Origin: Rossellomorea vietnamensis
Lineage (GTDB): Bacteria; Bacillota; Bacilli; Bacillales; Bacillaceae_B
DNA length: 64,000 bases
Assembly (NCBI RefSeq): GCF_001305855.1
Contig: NZ_LIXZ01000005.1
Span: 84,490-148,489 of the forward strand
Direction: 5' to 3'
The position numbers and the translations under genes are program-made. Positions 51,307-61,881 of this stretch are shown here, piece by piece. Within the stretch, counting starts at the first letter, position 1. Every line of letters starts with the position of its first letter. The notes below the pieces were generated by a model that was not told where the DNA came from, made no database searches, and saw only the letters and a list, made by a program, of their open reading frames with translations.

Positions 51307-51937
51307 AAAGAGAAGGAGTATACATGTCATTTCCACTGGTCAGCAATCAAGGGACGAATTGGTGAAAATCTCGAGAACCATTCACCCCTACATCGATATG
51401 CTTCATATTCGTGAAAAAAGCTGGACAGGAGCGGAGTTGGCTGAAGCGGTTGATGAATTAACAGCGGCGGGTGTTCCATTAAGGAAGCTGTACATCAATG
51501 ACCGGGCAGACATCTCCTGTATGAAACACGTCAGAGGGGTACAACTTGGCCATCATAGTGCACCTGTTGGCTTAGTGAAGGAAAGCTTTCCATCATTGAA
51601 AATCGGGGCATCGGTGCACAGCAAGCAGGAAGCACTCCTTGCATATGAACAAGGGGCAGATTTCCTTCTGTTTGGGAATGTATATGAAACAATGTCGAAA
51701 CCCGGGAAACAAGGCACTGGGATTGTTAGTTTGGAAGACATTGTTCTGAACATCCCCCTTCCCATTATTGCCATCGGGGGCATCACACCCGGACGAGTGG
51801 AAGACATTATAAGAACGGGTGCAAAGGGTATAGCGATATTGTCAGGTATCTTCCTTTCTCAAGACCCTCTTGATGCAGCAAGGGCTTATTATGAGGCAAT
51901 CCATAAGGAGGTGAAACAGCTTGGCGAAACAATATGA
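51296..51937 (+). CDS. tenI: Thiazole tautomerase TenI
   Basis: The 213-residue TIM-barrel protein is a ThiE relative but belongs to the TenI branch by context (between ykoC and thiO) and by GVQLGHHSAP, the His region of the tautomerase site. It aromatises the thiazole tautomer made by ThiG. A separate thiE at 55830 supports the division of labour. ATG at 51296 is chosen for spacing from GGGAG. Confidence 0.87.
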   Translation: MEIEKRRSIHVISTGQQSRDELVKISRTIHPYIDMLHIREKSWTGAELAEAVDELTAAGVPLRKLYINDRADISCMKHVRGVQLGHHSAPVGLVKESFPSLKIGASVHSKQEALLAYEQGADFLLFGNVYETMSKPGKQGTGIVSLEDIVLNIPLPIIAIGGITPGRVEDIIRTGAKGIAILSGIFLSQDPLDAARAYYEAIHKEVKQLGETI

Positions 51938-53033
51938 CGTGTTGATCGTAGGGGGAGGAGTGATCGGCTGCTCCATTCTGTATCAGCTTTCCAAAAGAGG
52001 GAAGAAAGTATTGCTGATTGAAAAGAATCAATTGGCATCCAGAGCTTCAGGAGCTGCAGCGGGAATGCTTGGGGTTCAAACGGAATTAAAGGGAGGAAGC
52101 CCTCTCTATCGACTCGCGCAGAAAAGCCGCAATATGTACCCGGTTCTTGCACAGGAATTAAAAGAAGTAACAGGTATGGATATAGAGTATGTAGAAAATG
52201 GAATGATCAAAATGGCTTGGACAGAGGAAGAGGCACAATCATTCGTAAGCGTTGCTTCCCAAACGGATGAGGGAGAGGGAGTAGAGTGGTTATCCCCTCT
52301 TAAGCTATCAGCCTTCGAACCTTATCTTTCGAAACAGGCGACAGGTGGTTTATTCATTCCACGGGATGGGAACGTATCGGCACCCAAGCTGACAGAAGCT
52401 TTGGGGCTCGCGTCAGTTAGATTAGGGGCTGATGTCAAAGAGTATACGGATGTATATGACTTTATTGTGGAAGGAAGCAGGATATCGGGGGTTCAAACGT
52501 CTGTCGGTCCCCTCTATGCATCTGAAATAATCGTTGCTGGCGGTGCGTGGAGTCAATCTCTATTGGAGAGAATCGGTGTGACCATTCACTCTCATCCTGT
52601 CAAAGGGGAATGCTTTTCGGTGAAATATTCCCGGAAACTGGTGGAGAGAACCATTTTCACTGAAGGATGCTACATTGTTCCAAAGGTTGGAGGTCGATTT
52701 CTAATAGGAGCAACAGAACACGCTCATACCTTCGATGAAACCATTTCCGTAAGTGGAATGATGAATTTGATGAAGAAAGCCACAGATATTCTTCCCAACC
52801 TAATAGATGCCGATTGGGAAAAAGCCTGGTCGGGGATACGTCCTCAAACAGAAGGAGGACTTCCTATTATCGGAAGGAGCGAAAGGTGGGAAGGTCTCTC
52901 CATTGCAACGGGCCACTACCGGAATGGCATTCTCCTTGCCCCCGTAACAGGAATCATGATGGCAGACCTGATGGAAGGCAAAGAGAATCCATTACTACAT
53001 TCATACAGGGGGAGTTTTAGAAAGTGGAATTAA
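51921..53033 (+). CDS. thiO: Glycine oxidase ThiO
   Basis: The 370-residue FAD enzyme begins with the dinucleotide motif DVLIVGGGVIGCSILYQLSKRGKKVLLIEK and ends with the glycine-oxidase pattern (IRPQTEGGLPIIGRS, ATGHYRNGILLAPVTG). It oxidises glycine to the imine used by ThiG. It starts at TTG behind a full AAGGAGGTGA and overlaps tenI. Confidence 0.94.
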   Translation: MAKQYDVLIVGGGVIGCSILYQLSKRGKKVLLIEKNQLASRASGAAAGMLGVQTELKGGSPLYRLAQKSRNMYPVLAQELKEVTGMDIEYVENGMIKMAWTEEEAQSFVSVASQTDEGEGVEWLSPLKLSAFEPYLSKQATGGLFIPRDGNVSAPKLTEALGLASVRLGADVKEYTDVYDFIVEGSRISGVQTSVGPLYASEIIVAGGAWSQSLLERIGVTIHSHPVKGECFSVKYSRKLVERTIFTEGCYIVPKVGGRFLIGATEHAHTFDETISVSGMMNLMKKATDILPNLIDADWEKAWSGIRPQTEGGLPIIGRSERWEGLSIATGHYRNGILLAPVTGIMMADLMEGKENPLLHSYRGSFRKWN

Positions 53034-53227
53034 GGATAAATGGACAGCTCGTGACAGTGCCGGACACGATCACTACGATAGAAGATCTTTTAGATCATTT
53101 CAAACTGAAGAATCGAACAATTATGGTTGAACAGAATCACACCATATTAAGAAAAGAAGAACATGTAAAGTCACCAGTTGAAAATGGAGATTCCATTGAA
53201 CTGGTCCAATTTGTAGGAGGCGGTTGA
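53024..53227 (+). CDS. thiS: Sulfur carrier protein ThiS
   Basis: The 67-residue ubiquitin-like protein ends in VQFVGGG; the terminal Gly is the thiocarboxylate site after adenylation by ThiF. It starts at GTG inside the end of thiO. Confidence 0.93.
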   Translation: MELRINGQLVTVPDTITTIEDLLDHFKLKNRTIMVEQNHTILRKEEHVKSPVENGDSIELVQFVGGG

Positions 53228-53228
53228 C

Positions 53229-53993
53229 ATGTTGAAAATCGGAAACTATTCATTTCATTCCAGATTATTGTTAGGAACGGGTAAATATCCTGATTTTGAT
53301 ATACAGAAAAAAGCGGTCGAGGTTTCTGGTGCAGAGATTCTTACGTTTACGGTAAGGAGAATGAATATATTTGAGCCCAATCAACCCAACTTCTTAGAAA
53401 AACTGGACTTGGAGAGCTATTCGTTATTACCGAACACGGCTGGGGCAAAAACTGCGGGCGAAGCGGTGCGGCATGCACAGTTAGCCAGAGCCTCTGGAGT
53501 TTGTGACATGATTAAGGTGGAAGTGATCGGATGTGATAAAACATTATTGCCCGATCCCGTTGAAACACTTAAGGCAACAGAAGAATTGATTAAAGAAGGA
53601 TTTACGGTCCTTCCTTATACATCCGATGATGTGGTTCTTGCAAGAAAATTGGAAGAATTAGGTGCTCATGCCATTATGCCCGGTGCATCACCGATTGGGT
53701 CGGGGCAGGGAATTGTGAACCCCGTAAACCTCCGTTTCATTATTGAGCAGGCAAACGTACCGGTCATCGTTGATGCAGGGATTGGATCCCCAGCTGATGC
53801 AGCATATGCTATGGAACTTGGTGCAGATGCTGTGTTGTTGAACACGGCGGTATCACAAGCGAAAGATCCGGTCAAGATGGCCAATGCCATGAGGCTTGCG
53901 ATCGAAGGTGGCCGTTTTGGCTATGAAGCCGGAAGAATTTCCCGTAAGCGCTATGCTTCAGCCAGCAGCCCATTGGAGGGGATGAGTGTTTGA
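53229..53993 (+). CDS. thiG: Thiazole synthase ThiG
   Basis: The 254-residue TIM-barrel enzyme starts [22 protein letters not shown], holds the Schiff-base Lys region [10 protein letters not shown], and has the phosphate-binding [13 protein letters not shown]. It builds the thiazole ring from DXP, dehydroglycine and ThiS thiocarboxylate. It starts one base after thiS. Confidence 0.96.
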   Translation: MLKIGNYSFHSRLLLGTGKYPDFDIQKKAVEVSGAEILTFTVRRMNIFEPNQPNFLEKLDLESYSLLPNTAGAKTAGEAVRHAQLARASGVCDMIKVEVIGCDKTLLPDPVETLKATEELIKEGFTVLPYTSDDVVLARKLEELGAHAIMPGASPIGSGQGIVNPVNLRFIIEQANVPVIVDAGIGSPADAAYAMELGADAVLLNTAVSQAKDPVKMANAMRLAIEGGRFGYEAGRISRKRYASASSPLEGMSV

Positions 53994-55012
53994 ATGAGGA
54001 GAGGTATTCAAGACAAATCTTATTTTCACCTATCGGAACAGAAGGCCAGGGGAAAATAATAGATAAACATGTACTTGTCATAGGAGCGGGAGCGCTCGGA
54101 ACAGGGAACGCGGAAGTCCTCGTTCGTGCAGGCATTGGAAAGCTGACGATTGTGGACCGTGATTACGTTGAATGGAGCAATCTGCAACGACAGCAGCTCT
54201 ACAATGAGCAAGATGCAAAAAGCCGGCTCCCGAAGGCGATAGCTGCCAAAAAGAGACTGGAGGAAATTAATTCAACGGTTGAGATCGAAGCACATATTCT
54301 GGATGTCATGCCGGAAGAATTATTGAACATGAGCATGGGTGTGGACCTGATCATTGATGCTACAGATAACTTTGAAACGAGGATGATCATGAATGATGTG
54401 TCCCAAAAATATTCCATACCCTGGATTTATGGAGCATGTGTGGGGAGCTATGGTATTTCATTCACGATTCTTCCCGGTGCCACACCGTGCCTTCACTGTT
54501 TAATCGATGAAGTTCCGATAGGGGGCCTGACCTGTGACACAGCAGGAATCATCAGTCCCGCCGTCTCACAGGTGGTCGCCCATCAAACGACAGAGGCCCT
54601 GAAGATTTTGGTGGAAGACTATGATTCTCTCACCCATAGGGTCGTATCTTTTGATTTATGGAAAAATGAACATACTTCACTTGATGTGAGGAAGTTGAAA
54701 AGAGAAGACTGTCCTTCATGTGGTGTTCACAGAACGTACCCAAGTCTTCAATATAAGAATCAAACCAAAACCGCCGTCCTGTGTGGACGTGATACAGTGC
54801 AAATCCGGCCTGCTTCAGGGCACTCTGTTAACCTGATGGAAATTTCAAGAACACTTGAGAACCAAGGCAAACGAGTGGAAAGGAATCCTTATTTAATCAG
54901 ATTCAAGGTCGATTCCTTCAAGGTCGTCTTATTTTATGATGGCCGGGCGCTTGTTCATGGAACAAAAGAAATTAAGGAAGCAAAATCAATTTATCATCGT
55001 TATTTTGGTTGA
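53990..55012 (+). CDS. thiF: ThiS adenylyltransferase ThiF (ThiF/MoeB family)
   Basis: The 340-residue E1-like enzyme has the nucleotide motif [21 protein letters not shown], GIxxDxDxxxxSNLQRQ ([16 protein letters not shown]), and zinc ligands ATPCLHCL and EDCPSCG. A conserved Cys lies in GLTCDTAG. It activates the ThiS C-terminus. A roughly 80-residue C-terminal extension follows the zinc site. It starts at TTG overlapping the thiG stop. Confidence 0.94.
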   Translation: MNEERYSRQILFSPIGTEGQGKIIDKHVLVIGAGALGTGNAEVLVRAGIGKLTIVDRDYVEWSNLQRQQLYNEQDAKSRLPKAIAAKKRLEEINSTVEIEAHILDVMPEELLNMSMGVDLIIDATDNFETRMIMNDVSQKYSIPWIYGACVGSYGISFTILPGATPCLHCLIDEVPIGGLTCDTAGIISPAVSQVVAHQTTEALKILVEDYDSLTHRVVSFDLWKNEHTSLDVRKLKREDCPSCGVHRTYPSLQYKNQTKTAVLCGRDTVQIRPASGHSVNLMEISRTLENQGKRVERNPYLIRFKVDSFKVVLFYDGRALVHGTKEIKEAKSIYHRYFG

Positions 55013-55029
55013 AAGAGGAGTGAAGATAG

Positions 55030-55833
55030 ATGGTGAATAAAGTGTTGACGATTGCAGGATCGGATAGCGGTGGAGGCGCGGGCATTCAAGCGGATCTAAA
55101 AACCTTTCACCAGTGTCATGTCTATGGTATGTCTGCCATTACAGCCGTGACAGCTCAAAATACAAAAGGTGTGCAGGGTATATTTCCATTGACGGCATCA
55201 ATAGTGTTGGAACAATTAACCTCAGTAGCGGAAGATTTACCTCCCCAAGCCGTAAAAACCGGAATGTTGGTGAATGATGAGATCATTGCATCTGTTGCGG
55301 ATTTCGCCAGCTCCTCCGGTTGGGAGAACCTTATAGTCGATCCTGTGATGATTGCGAAAGGGGGAGCTTCTTTGTTGGAAGACAAATCCATAGACACATT
55401 GATCAATTGTCTAATACCGATTGCTTACGTCATCACTCCCAATATTCCTGAAGCAGAAATATTAACGGGAAGAGAGATACTGAATGTTGATGATTGCAGG
55501 AGAGCTGCGGAGGACCTATACAAGATGGGGGCCAAGCATGTAGTCATTAAAGGGGGGCACCAGCCTGATACTTTATATGCTACTGACGCTCTTTATGACG
55601 GCAAAGAATTTTATGAGTTTACGAGTCCAAGAGTCTCTACGCCCCATACGCATGGAACAGGCTGTACGTTCTCTGCAGTCCTCACGGCAGAACTGGCAAA
55701 AGGGCACACCGTCTATGATTCAGTCCGGACGGCCAAGGAGTTTATTACAGCTGCCATCACGCATTCACTTGGGATCGGGAGTGGACATGGCCCAACAAAT
55801 CATTGGGCGTATCATGAAGGAGTGAAAGTATGA
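55030..55833 (+). CDS. thiD: HMP / HMP-phosphate kinase ThiD
   Basis: The 267-residue ribokinase-like enzyme has GSDSGGGAGIQADLKTF and the anion-hole motif HGTGCTFSAVLTAELAKG. It makes HMP-pyrophosphate. Context and length favour ThiD over the pyridoxal kinase PdxK, which shares the fold. It overlaps thiE by 4 bases. Confidence 0.93.
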   Translation: MVNKVLTIAGSDSGGGAGIQADLKTFHQCHVYGMSAITAVTAQNTKGVQGIFPLTASIVLEQLTSVAEDLPPQAVKTGMLVNDEIIASVADFASSSGWENLIVDPVMIAKGGASLLEDKSIDTLINCLIPIAYVITPNIPEAEILTGREILNVDDCRRAAEDLYKMGAKHVVIKGGHQPDTLYATDALYDGKEFYEFTSPRVSTPHTHGTGCTFSAVLTAELAKGHTVYDSVRTAKEFITAAITHSLGIGSGHGPTNHWAYHEGVKV

Positions 55834-56474
55834 ATCTTAGAGACTCTTTAAAGCTATATTTGGTGATGGGCAGCAAGGATTGTGAAACGTCTCCTGCCCG
55901 TGTATTGGAAGAGGCACTCTCAGGCGGAGTCACCATGTTTCAATTTCGCGAAAAGGGGATTCGTTGTCTGAAAGGGAAGCCCATGATAGAACTCGCTCTT
56001 GAACTCCAACAATTGTGTCAAAGGCACAGTGTTCCTTTTATCATCAATGACGATGTGGAGCTCGCTTTGTCATTGAACGCAGATGGTGTACATATAGGGC
56101 AGGAAGACGAATCCATCGGGGTTGTCCGTAAAAAAATCGGGGATAAAATACTTGGGGTCTCTGCCCATAATGTAAGGGAAGCCAAGCTCGCACTAGAATC
56201 AGGTGCGGATTATCTTGGAGTCGGTCCAATGTTTCATACGACAACAAAGGATGATTGTAGAATCGTCCAAGGGCCAAAAGTGATTGAATCAATGAGAGCG
56301 GAGGGGATTCGTCTCCCCTTGGTCGGTATTGGAGGAATCCACTACGGGAATGTCCAAGAGATAATGGAAGCAGGTGCAGATGGTGTAGCGATCATCTCAG
56401 CAATTTCAAAACAGCCAGAGCAAACCCACAAAATCTTTCAAAATGTCCAAAATAGTCTTTTACAATCAATGTAG
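55830..56474 (+). CDS. thiE: Thiamine phosphate synthase ThiE
   Basis: The 214-residue TIM barrel keeps FQFREKGI, FIINDDVELALSLNADGVHIGQED and DYLGVGPMFHTTTKDD, the substrate-binding loops of ThiE. It couples HMP-PP and thiazole phosphate. Last gene of the operon; I see no strong terminator after it. Confidence 0.94.
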   Translation: MNLRDSLKLYLVMGSKDCETSPARVLEEALSGGVTMFQFREKGIRCLKGKPMIELALELQQLCQRHSVPFIINDDVELALSLNADGVHIGQEDESIGVVRKKIGDKILGVSAHNVREAKLALESGADYLGVGPMFHTTTKDDCRIVQGPKVIESMRAEGIRLPLVGIGGIHYGNVQEIMEAGADGVAIISAISKQPEQTHKIFQNVQNSLLQSM

Positions 56475-56530
56475 ATGAACTTTTATCGGACAAAGCAACA
56501 TATCTTCCCCTCCCCTATCATACTATAAAG

Positions 56531-56544
56531 TAGACCCCGGTCTA
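56531..56544 (+). promoter_or_regulatory. Palindrome upstream of tcyP
   Basis: TAGACC-CC-GGTCTA lies directly after a TATAAA-like -10 (about 56524-56529), so it is placed as an operator near the start point. The regulator is unknown. Confidence 0.4.
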
Positions 56545-56582
56545 ACTTGTTTCATCATCAACGATAAGAGGGAGGGTCTTGA

Positions 56583-57968
56583 ATGAATGTCTGGTTTGTT
56601 TTATTGAACATTTTGGTGTTTCTTGTTCTCATTGGTGTACTACTTCATATGCAAAGAAAAAATGTTTCATTTTCAAAACGGGTGTTTGCCGCGCTCGGAA
56701 TGGGAATTGTTTTCGGTCTCGGTTTACAGTGGGTGTATGAGGCGGGGGATGAAAATGTCACCCAATCGATTGAATGGTTCAATATTGTCGGAACAGGCTA
56801 TATAAAGCTTCTGCAAATGATTGTCATGCCACTAGTGTTTGTGTCAATCCTTTCAGCTTTTACAAAATTGAAACGATCTTCTAACCTTGGAAAGATTTCT
56901 GTATTGATCATCGGTTTGCTCGTTGGAACGACTGCGGTTGCGGCTGCAGTCGGAATTGCAACAACCGCAGCATTTGATTTGGAAGCCATCCAAATCGATC
57001 AAGGAAATGCCGAAGCGGCCAGGGGTGTCCAGTTAGAGGAAAGGGCAGCGGCATTGGAAGGTCAAAGTTACCCACAAAAGATCCTGGAGCTCTTACCCCA
57101 AAATCCATTCCTTGATTTGACCGGTGAAAGAGCCACGTCGACAATTGCTGTCGTGATCTTTGCAGCCTTCATCGGAATCGCCTATTTAGGGGTACAGCGA
57201 AAGGAACCAGATACGGCTGAATTCTTCAAAAAAATCGTGGATTCAATCTATGCGGTCGTGATGAGAATCGTGACCCTGGTGTTAAGGCTGACGCCATTCG
57301 GTGTGTTAGCCATTATGGCGAAAACAGTGGCACTCAGTGATTTCGATGCCATCATGAAACTTGGTGAATTTGTGGGAGCCTCCTATATTGCATTGATTAT
57401 CATGTTCTTGATCCATTTGATCTTGTTGACTCTTACGGGACTCAATCCGATTACGTACGTGAAGAAAGTGCTGCCTGTATTGGTGTTTGCCTTTACGTCA
57501 AGGTCCAGTGCAGGAACTTTACCACTTAACATTCAAACTCAGAAAAATAAACTGGGTGTATCAGAAGGGATTGCCAACTTCTCTGGATCTTTCGGATTAT
57601 CCATCGGGCAAAATGGATGTGCAGGTGTGTACCCGGCAATGCTTGCCGTCATGATTGCTCCGACGGTTGGCATTGACCCATTAACCCCTTCATTTATCTT
57701 TACACTTATTGCTGTTGTTGCAATCAGTTCCTTCGGTGTCGCCGGAGTTGGTGGCGGTGCTACATTTGCCGCTATCCTCGTCCTATCTGCCATGGATCTG
57801 CCTATTGCGCTAGCGGGTCTATTGATTTCGATCGAACCTTTAATCGACATGGGGCGGACAGCCGTTAATGTGAGTGGTGCGATGACATCGGGAATCATAA
57901 CGAGTAAAGTCACAGGAGATTTGGATACCGAGACGTATAATAAAGAATTAATTGAAGCGGAAGCTTAA
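56583..57968 (+). CDS. tcyP: L-cystine:cation symporter, TcyP-like
   Basis: The 461-residue polytopic protein belongs to the dicarboxylate/amino acid:cation symporter family and matches the length of B. subtilis TcyP (463). Visible features are the first helices, the TSRSSAGTLPLNIQ serine-rich hairpin, GLSIGQNGCAGVYPAMLAVMIAP, and the C-terminal PLIDMGRTAVNVSGA. It imports cystine. A palindromic site sits in the promoter. Confidence 0.9.
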   Translation: MNVWFVLLNILVFLVLIGVLLHMQRKNVSFSKRVFAALGMGIVFGLGLQWVYEAGDENVTQSIEWFNIVGTGYIKLLQMIVMPLVFVSILSAFTKLKRSSNLGKISVLIIGLLVGTTAVAAAVGIATTAAFDLEAIQIDQGNAEAARGVQLEERAAALEGQSYPQKILELLPQNPFLDLTGERATSTIAVVIFAAFIGIAYLGVQRKEPDTAEFFKKIVDSIYAVVMRIVTLVLRLTPFGVLAIMAKTVALSDFDAIMKLGEFVGASYIALIIMFLIHLILLTLTGLNPITYVKKVLPVLVFAFTSRSSAGTLPLNIQTQKNKLGVSEGIANFSGSFGLSIGQNGCAGVYPAMLAVMIAPTVGIDPLTPSFIFTLIAVVAISSFGVAGVGGGATFAAILVLSAMDLPIALAGLLISIEPLIDMGRTAVNVSGAMTSGIITSKVTGDLDTETYNKELIEAEA

Positions 57969-57977
57969 AATGGTCGG

Positions 57978-58010
57978 GCTGGCTCATATTTTGATGAGCC
58001 AGCTTGTTTA
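57978..58010 (+). terminator. Intrinsic terminator of tcyP
   Basis: GCTGGCTCAT (57978-57987) pairs perfectly with ATGAGCCAGC (57994-58003), then TTGTTTA. Confidence 0.88.
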
Positions 58011-58087
58011 GTGAAAAAGGGAAATTTACATATTTTCGAGTATTTATAATTGAAAATTCAGACTATATTCATTACTATAGAAATAAC

Positions 58088-58105
58088 ATACCGACCGGTT
58101 AGTAT
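58088..58105 (+). promoter_or_regulatory. TetR-type operator, copy 1, before the acyl-CoA operon
   Basis: ATACCGACCGGTTAGTAT is a near palindrome centred on ACCGGT with ATAC/GTAT ends. A copy differing by one base lies at 62486. A TetR gene sits between the two. Confidence 0.75.
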
Positions 58106-58145
58106 CTTAGGTGTGTGGAAACTTTATGAAACGGGAGGCAGGCAT

Positions 58146-58919
58146 ATGCATGTAAAGGACTTGTTTGATTTATCTGGAAAGGTGGCGCTGGTGACTGGTG
58201 GAGGCAGGGGCCTCGGGAAGCAGATCGCCACCGGATTTGCTGAAGCAGGGGCAAATGTTGTCGTCTGTTCGAGAAATGTAGAAGCATGTGATGATGTCAA
58301 AAAGGATTTAGAGGGTATGGGTGTTCAGGCTCTATCTTTTCAATGTGATGTTACGAATCCGGAAGACGTCGCGAGGGTGGTGAATGAAACCAAAGAAGCG
58401 TTTGGCCGCATCGACATCCTGGTGAATAACAGCGGGGCTTCATGGGGGGCTCCTGCAGAAGAAATGCCCCTTGAAGCATGGCATAAAGTCATGAACGTAA
58501 ATGTGAATGGGACCTTCATTATGTCACAGGCAGTCGGAAAGCTGATGCTTGAACAACAGGAAGGGAAAATCATCAATATCGCATCTGTAGCAGGTCTTCA
58601 GGGTACGGACCCAAGGTATATGGATGCCATCGGCTATAGTACAAGTAAAGCAGCCGTCATCAATTTCACGAAGGATCTTGCCGTGAAGTGGGGCTCTCGG
58701 GGCATCCATGTCAATGCGATCGCACCAGGCTTCTTTCCGACAAAAATGTCAAAAGGAATCCTCTCCCATGCGGGGGAAGCCATTTTAGAAGGTACGCCAT
58801 TAAATCGATTTGGCAGCGAAGATGATTTAAAAGGAGCGGCTCTATACCTTGCTTCCCGTGCTTCTGATTTTGTAACGGGTTCGGTCCTTGTGGTGGATGG
58901 CGGCTCATCGGCCATGTAG
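58146..58919 (+). CDS. SDR family oxidoreductase
   Basis: The 257-residue protein has the Rossmann motif TGGGRGLGKQIA, NNSG, the catalytic Ser region and YSTSKAAV (Tyr-x3-Lys), and the C-terminal SVLVVDGGSSAM of classical short-chain dehydrogenases. It opens the operon with acyl-CoA genes, so a 3-hydroxyacyl-type substrate is possible but unproved. The ATG at 58146 follows GGGAGG; the upstream open frame crosses the operator. Confidence 0.9.
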   Translation: MHVKDLFDLSGKVALVTGGGRGLGKQIATGFAEAGANVVVCSRNVEACDDVKKDLEGMGVQALSFQCDVTNPEDVARVVNETKEAFGRIDILVNNSGASWGAPAEEMPLEAWHKVMNVNVNGTFIMSQAVGKLMLEQQEGKIINIASVAGLQGTDPRYMDAIGYSTSKAAVINFTKDLAVKWGSRGIHVNAIAPGFFPTKMSKGILSHAGEAILEGTPLNRFGSEDDLKGAALYLASRASDFVTGSVLVVDGGSSAM

Positions 58920-58952
58920 CAAGTGAAACTAAAATAAGGAAGGAAGGATGTC

Positions 58953-60182
58953 ATGGAGTTCTCCTACTCTCCGAAAGTACAAGAATATCAAAATAAGCTA
59001 TCCCGTTTTATGGAAGATTACGTTTACCCGAATGAATCATTATACGAGGAACAGCTTAATAGGCAAGGAACCCGTTGGAGCGCCGTCCCGTCCATCATGG
59101 AAGAATTAAAATCCGAAGCAAGGAAACAAGGGTTGTGGAACTTATTTCTACCCGATAGCGAGTATGGGGCAGGGTTAAGTAATGTTGAATATGCGCCGCT
59201 CTGTGAGATCATGGGAAGGTCCCTGATCGGTCCGGAAGTATTCAACTGCAACGCTCCTGACACAGGAAATATGGAAGTGTTAGAGCGCTACGGTACACAG
59301 GAACAAAAGGATAGCTACCTTATACCGCTCCTTGAGGGAAAGATCCGATCTTGCTTCTCCATGACCGAGCCGGAAGTCGCTTCTTCCGATGCCACAAACA
59401 TAAAGGCAAGTATCGTTCGGGAAGGAGATGAATACGTCATCAATGCCAGGAAATGGTGGTCATCAGGCGCTGGCGATCCCAGATGTAATTTCTCCATATT
59501 GATGGGGAAAACAGACCCTAATGCAAGTCGCCATGAACAGCAATCGATGATCATCGTACCATTGGACGCGGAGGGCGTGAAAATCGAGCGGATGCTGCCT
59601 GTCTTTGGATACGATCATGCTCCGCATGGACACGGTGAAATCACCTTTACCGATGTCCGGGTGCCCGTGGAAAATATGATCTGGGCAGAGGGCAAAGGTT
59701 TTGCCATTGCGCAGGGACGGTTAGGTCCAGGCAGGATCCATCATTGCATGCGTTTGATCGGTGCAGCGGAAAGAGCGCTTGAAGAATTATGTAAGCGTGT
59801 TCAAGACAGGGAAGCTTTCGGTAAGGCGCTCTCAACCCAGGGGGTCGTCATGGAATGGATCGCAGATTCACGAATCGAAATCGAACAGGCTCGCCTCCTG
59901 ACCATGAAAGCCGCTTACATGATGGATACCGTCGGGAATAAATCTGCCAAACAGGAAATCGCGATGATCAAAGTAGTTGCGCCTTCTATGGCATTGCGTG
60001 TCATAGACAGGGCCATTCAGGCATTTGGGGCGGCCGGGGTATCAGGTGATCATTCAATGGCGGCACAATGGGCGAACGCCAGAACATTACGACTTGCCGA
60101 CGGACCTGATGAAGTACATCGTGCCCAACTCGCAAAATTAGAGCTGAAGAAATATCAAAAAGCCTCTCCGGTAGAAAGCTAG
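58953..60182 (+). CDS. Acyl-CoA dehydrogenase
   Basis: The 409-residue flavoprotein has [16 protein letters not shown] and the FAD-binding region of acyl-CoA dehydrogenases, the arginine loop ([24 protein letters not shown]), and the C-terminal [17 protein letters not shown]. It is nearer the ACAD10/11-like branch. It acts in fatty acyl-CoA oxidation; the chain length is unknown. It lies 33 bases after the SDR gene. Confidence 0.92.
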   Translation: MEFSYSPKVQEYQNKLSRFMEDYVYPNESLYEEQLNRQGTRWSAVPSIMEELKSEARKQGLWNLFLPDSEYGAGLSNVEYAPLCEIMGRSLIGPEVFNCNAPDTGNMEVLERYGTQEQKDSYLIPLLEGKIRSCFSMTEPEVASSDATNIKASIVREGDEYVINARKWWSSGAGDPRCNFSILMGKTDPNASRHEQQSMIIVPLDAEGVKIERMLPVFGYDHAPHGHGEITFTDVRVPVENMIWAEGKGFAIAQGRLGPGRIHHCMRLIGAAERALEELCKRVQDREAFGKALSTQGVVMEWIADSRIEIEQARLLTMKAAYMMDTVGNKSAKQEIAMIKVVAPSMALRVIDRAIQAFGAAGVSGDHSMAAQWANARTLRLADGPDEVHRAQLAKLELKKYQKASPVES

Positions 60183-60250
60183 GAAGAGAGAGTGATGGAT
60201 GATTAAACTATTAGAAAAATTAACCAATCAATAACGGAAGGAATGATTAT

Positions 60251-61846
60251 GTGACAACTAAATCCTGGCACGTTCATTACCCTGAATCGTTCGAGACGGA
60301 TATTCCACCGATTGATTTCTCAATAACCCATATGCTTCAACAAACTGCTTCTGAGTACCCTGCGCACCCTTGTATAAGCTTCTATCAAAAACGCATGACG
60401 TATAGCGAACTTCAAGATGCGGTTACATTGTTTTCATCGTCCCTGCAGAAAATCGGGACGAAGAAAGGAGACCGGGTTGCCATCATGCTCCCTAACTGTC
60501 CCCAATATGTCATTTCGTATTATGGAATCCTTACCATCGGCGGGATTGTCACACAGGTGAATCCGATGTCTGTTGAAAGGGAACTCATTCATTTACTAAA
60601 TGACTCAGGAGCAGAAACAATCGTTGTATTAGACCGTTTTTATCCCATGATTAAATCCATCCAAAAGGAAACAAAAGTGAATACGATCATCGTAGTCAGC
60701 TTCCAAGATGAAATCCAGGTGTCTGACTACACATTTAATGAGTTTTTAAAGGTGGGAGACGGAGGGCCATCAAACATTTCCATACAGCCGGAAGATGTAG
60801 CCGTCCTTCAATACACAGGTGGAACTACCGGAGTGTCAAAAGGTGTGATGCTTACACATAGCAACATCCTTTCAAATGTCATGCAATCTCAGCGCTTTTT
60901 TAAAGATAGCATTCAAACAGGGAAAGAGAGAAGTCTGAGTGTGATTCCGTTCTTCCATGTATTTGGAATGAATTCATGCATGAATCTTTCCATCTATTCA
61001 GCGAATGAAATGGTCCTGCTGCCGCGGTTCGATCTCTTAGAAGTATTAGAAACGATTAAGAAGGAGAAACCTACGCTGTTTCCAGGTGTGCCGACCATGT
61101 ATGTAGCGATTACCAACCACCCTTCTGCAGAAGAGTACGGAATTGACTCGATCAAGTTATGCAATAGTAGCAGTGCTCCCATGCCTGTGGAGCTGCTTAA
61201 CCAATTTGAGAAGAAAACAGGTGCAAAAATATTGGAGGGGTATGGTTTGTCCGAAGCCTCCCCGACGACCCACTGTAATCCGGCATTTGCCGAAAGAAAG
61301 CCCGGAACTGTGGGAATCGGCCTCCCGTCTACAGATTATAAGGTAGTGGACTTAGCGACGGGTATGAAGGAAGTACCTCCTGGTGATATTGGAGAACTGA
61401 TCATTAAAGGGCCCCAAGTCATGAAGGGATACTGGAATTTACCTGAAGAAACCTCTAATGCCCTTCGTGACGGATGGCTATACACAGGAGATATTGCCCG
61501 GATGGATGATGAAGGGTATGTATCGATTGTGGATCGCAAGAAAGATATGATCATTGCTTCAGGATATAACGTGTATCCCCGGGAAGTGGAAGAAGTGATC
61601 TATGAACATCCCTCTGTACAGGAAGCGGTCGTGATCGGGGTCCCAGACTCCTATCGGGGAGAAACCGTGAAAGCCGTGATCGTGTTAAAGTCGGGTGAAA
61701 AGGTGTCAGAACAAGAATTGATCAGGTTCTGTCAGGAAAATATGTCTTCATTCAAAGTCCCAAGGATCATCGAATTCCGGGATGAACTTCCAAAGACGAG
61801 CGTAGGGAAGATTTTAAGAAGGGCCCTCCGGGAAAATGTGATATAA
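60251..61846 (+). CDS. Long-chain fatty acid-CoA ligase (AMP-forming)
   Basis: The 531-residue adenylate-forming enzyme has the P-loop-like YTGGTTGVSKGVML, the A5 motif EGYGLSEASPTTHCNP, TGDIARMDDEGYVSIVDRKKDMI, and the catalytic Lys in KTSVGKILRR. It activates fatty acids for the neighbouring dehydrogenase. It starts at GTG with GGAAGG upstream. The 68-base gap before it holds no gene. Confidence 0.92.
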   Translation: MTTKSWHVHYPESFETDIPPIDFSITHMLQQTASEYPAHPCISFYQKRMTYSELQDAVTLFSSSLQKIGTKKGDRVAIMLPNCPQYVISYYGILTIGGIVTQVNPMSVERELIHLLNDSGAETIVVLDRFYPMIKSIQKETKVNTIIVVSFQDEIQVSDYTFNEFLKVGDGGPSNISIQPEDVAVLQYTGGTTGVSKGVMLTHSNILSNVMQSQRFFKDSIQTGKERSLSVIPFFHVFGMNSCMNLSIYSANEMVLLPRFDLLEVLETIKKEKPTLFPGVPTMYVAITNHPSAEEYGIDSIKLCNSSSAPMPVELLNQFEKKTGAKILEGYGLSEASPTTHCNPAFAERKPGTVGIGLPSTDYKVVDLATGMKEVPPGDIGELIIKGPQVMKGYWNLPEETSNALRDGWLYTGDIARMDDEGYVSIVDRKKDMIIASGYNVYPREVEEVIYEHPSVQEAVVIGVPDSYRGETVKAVIVLKSGEKVSEQELIRFCQENMSSFKVPRIIEFRDELPKTSVGKILRRALRENVI

Positions 61847-61881
61847 TTCAGGGGATATTTTTCAGATTGAGGGGACTTCAA

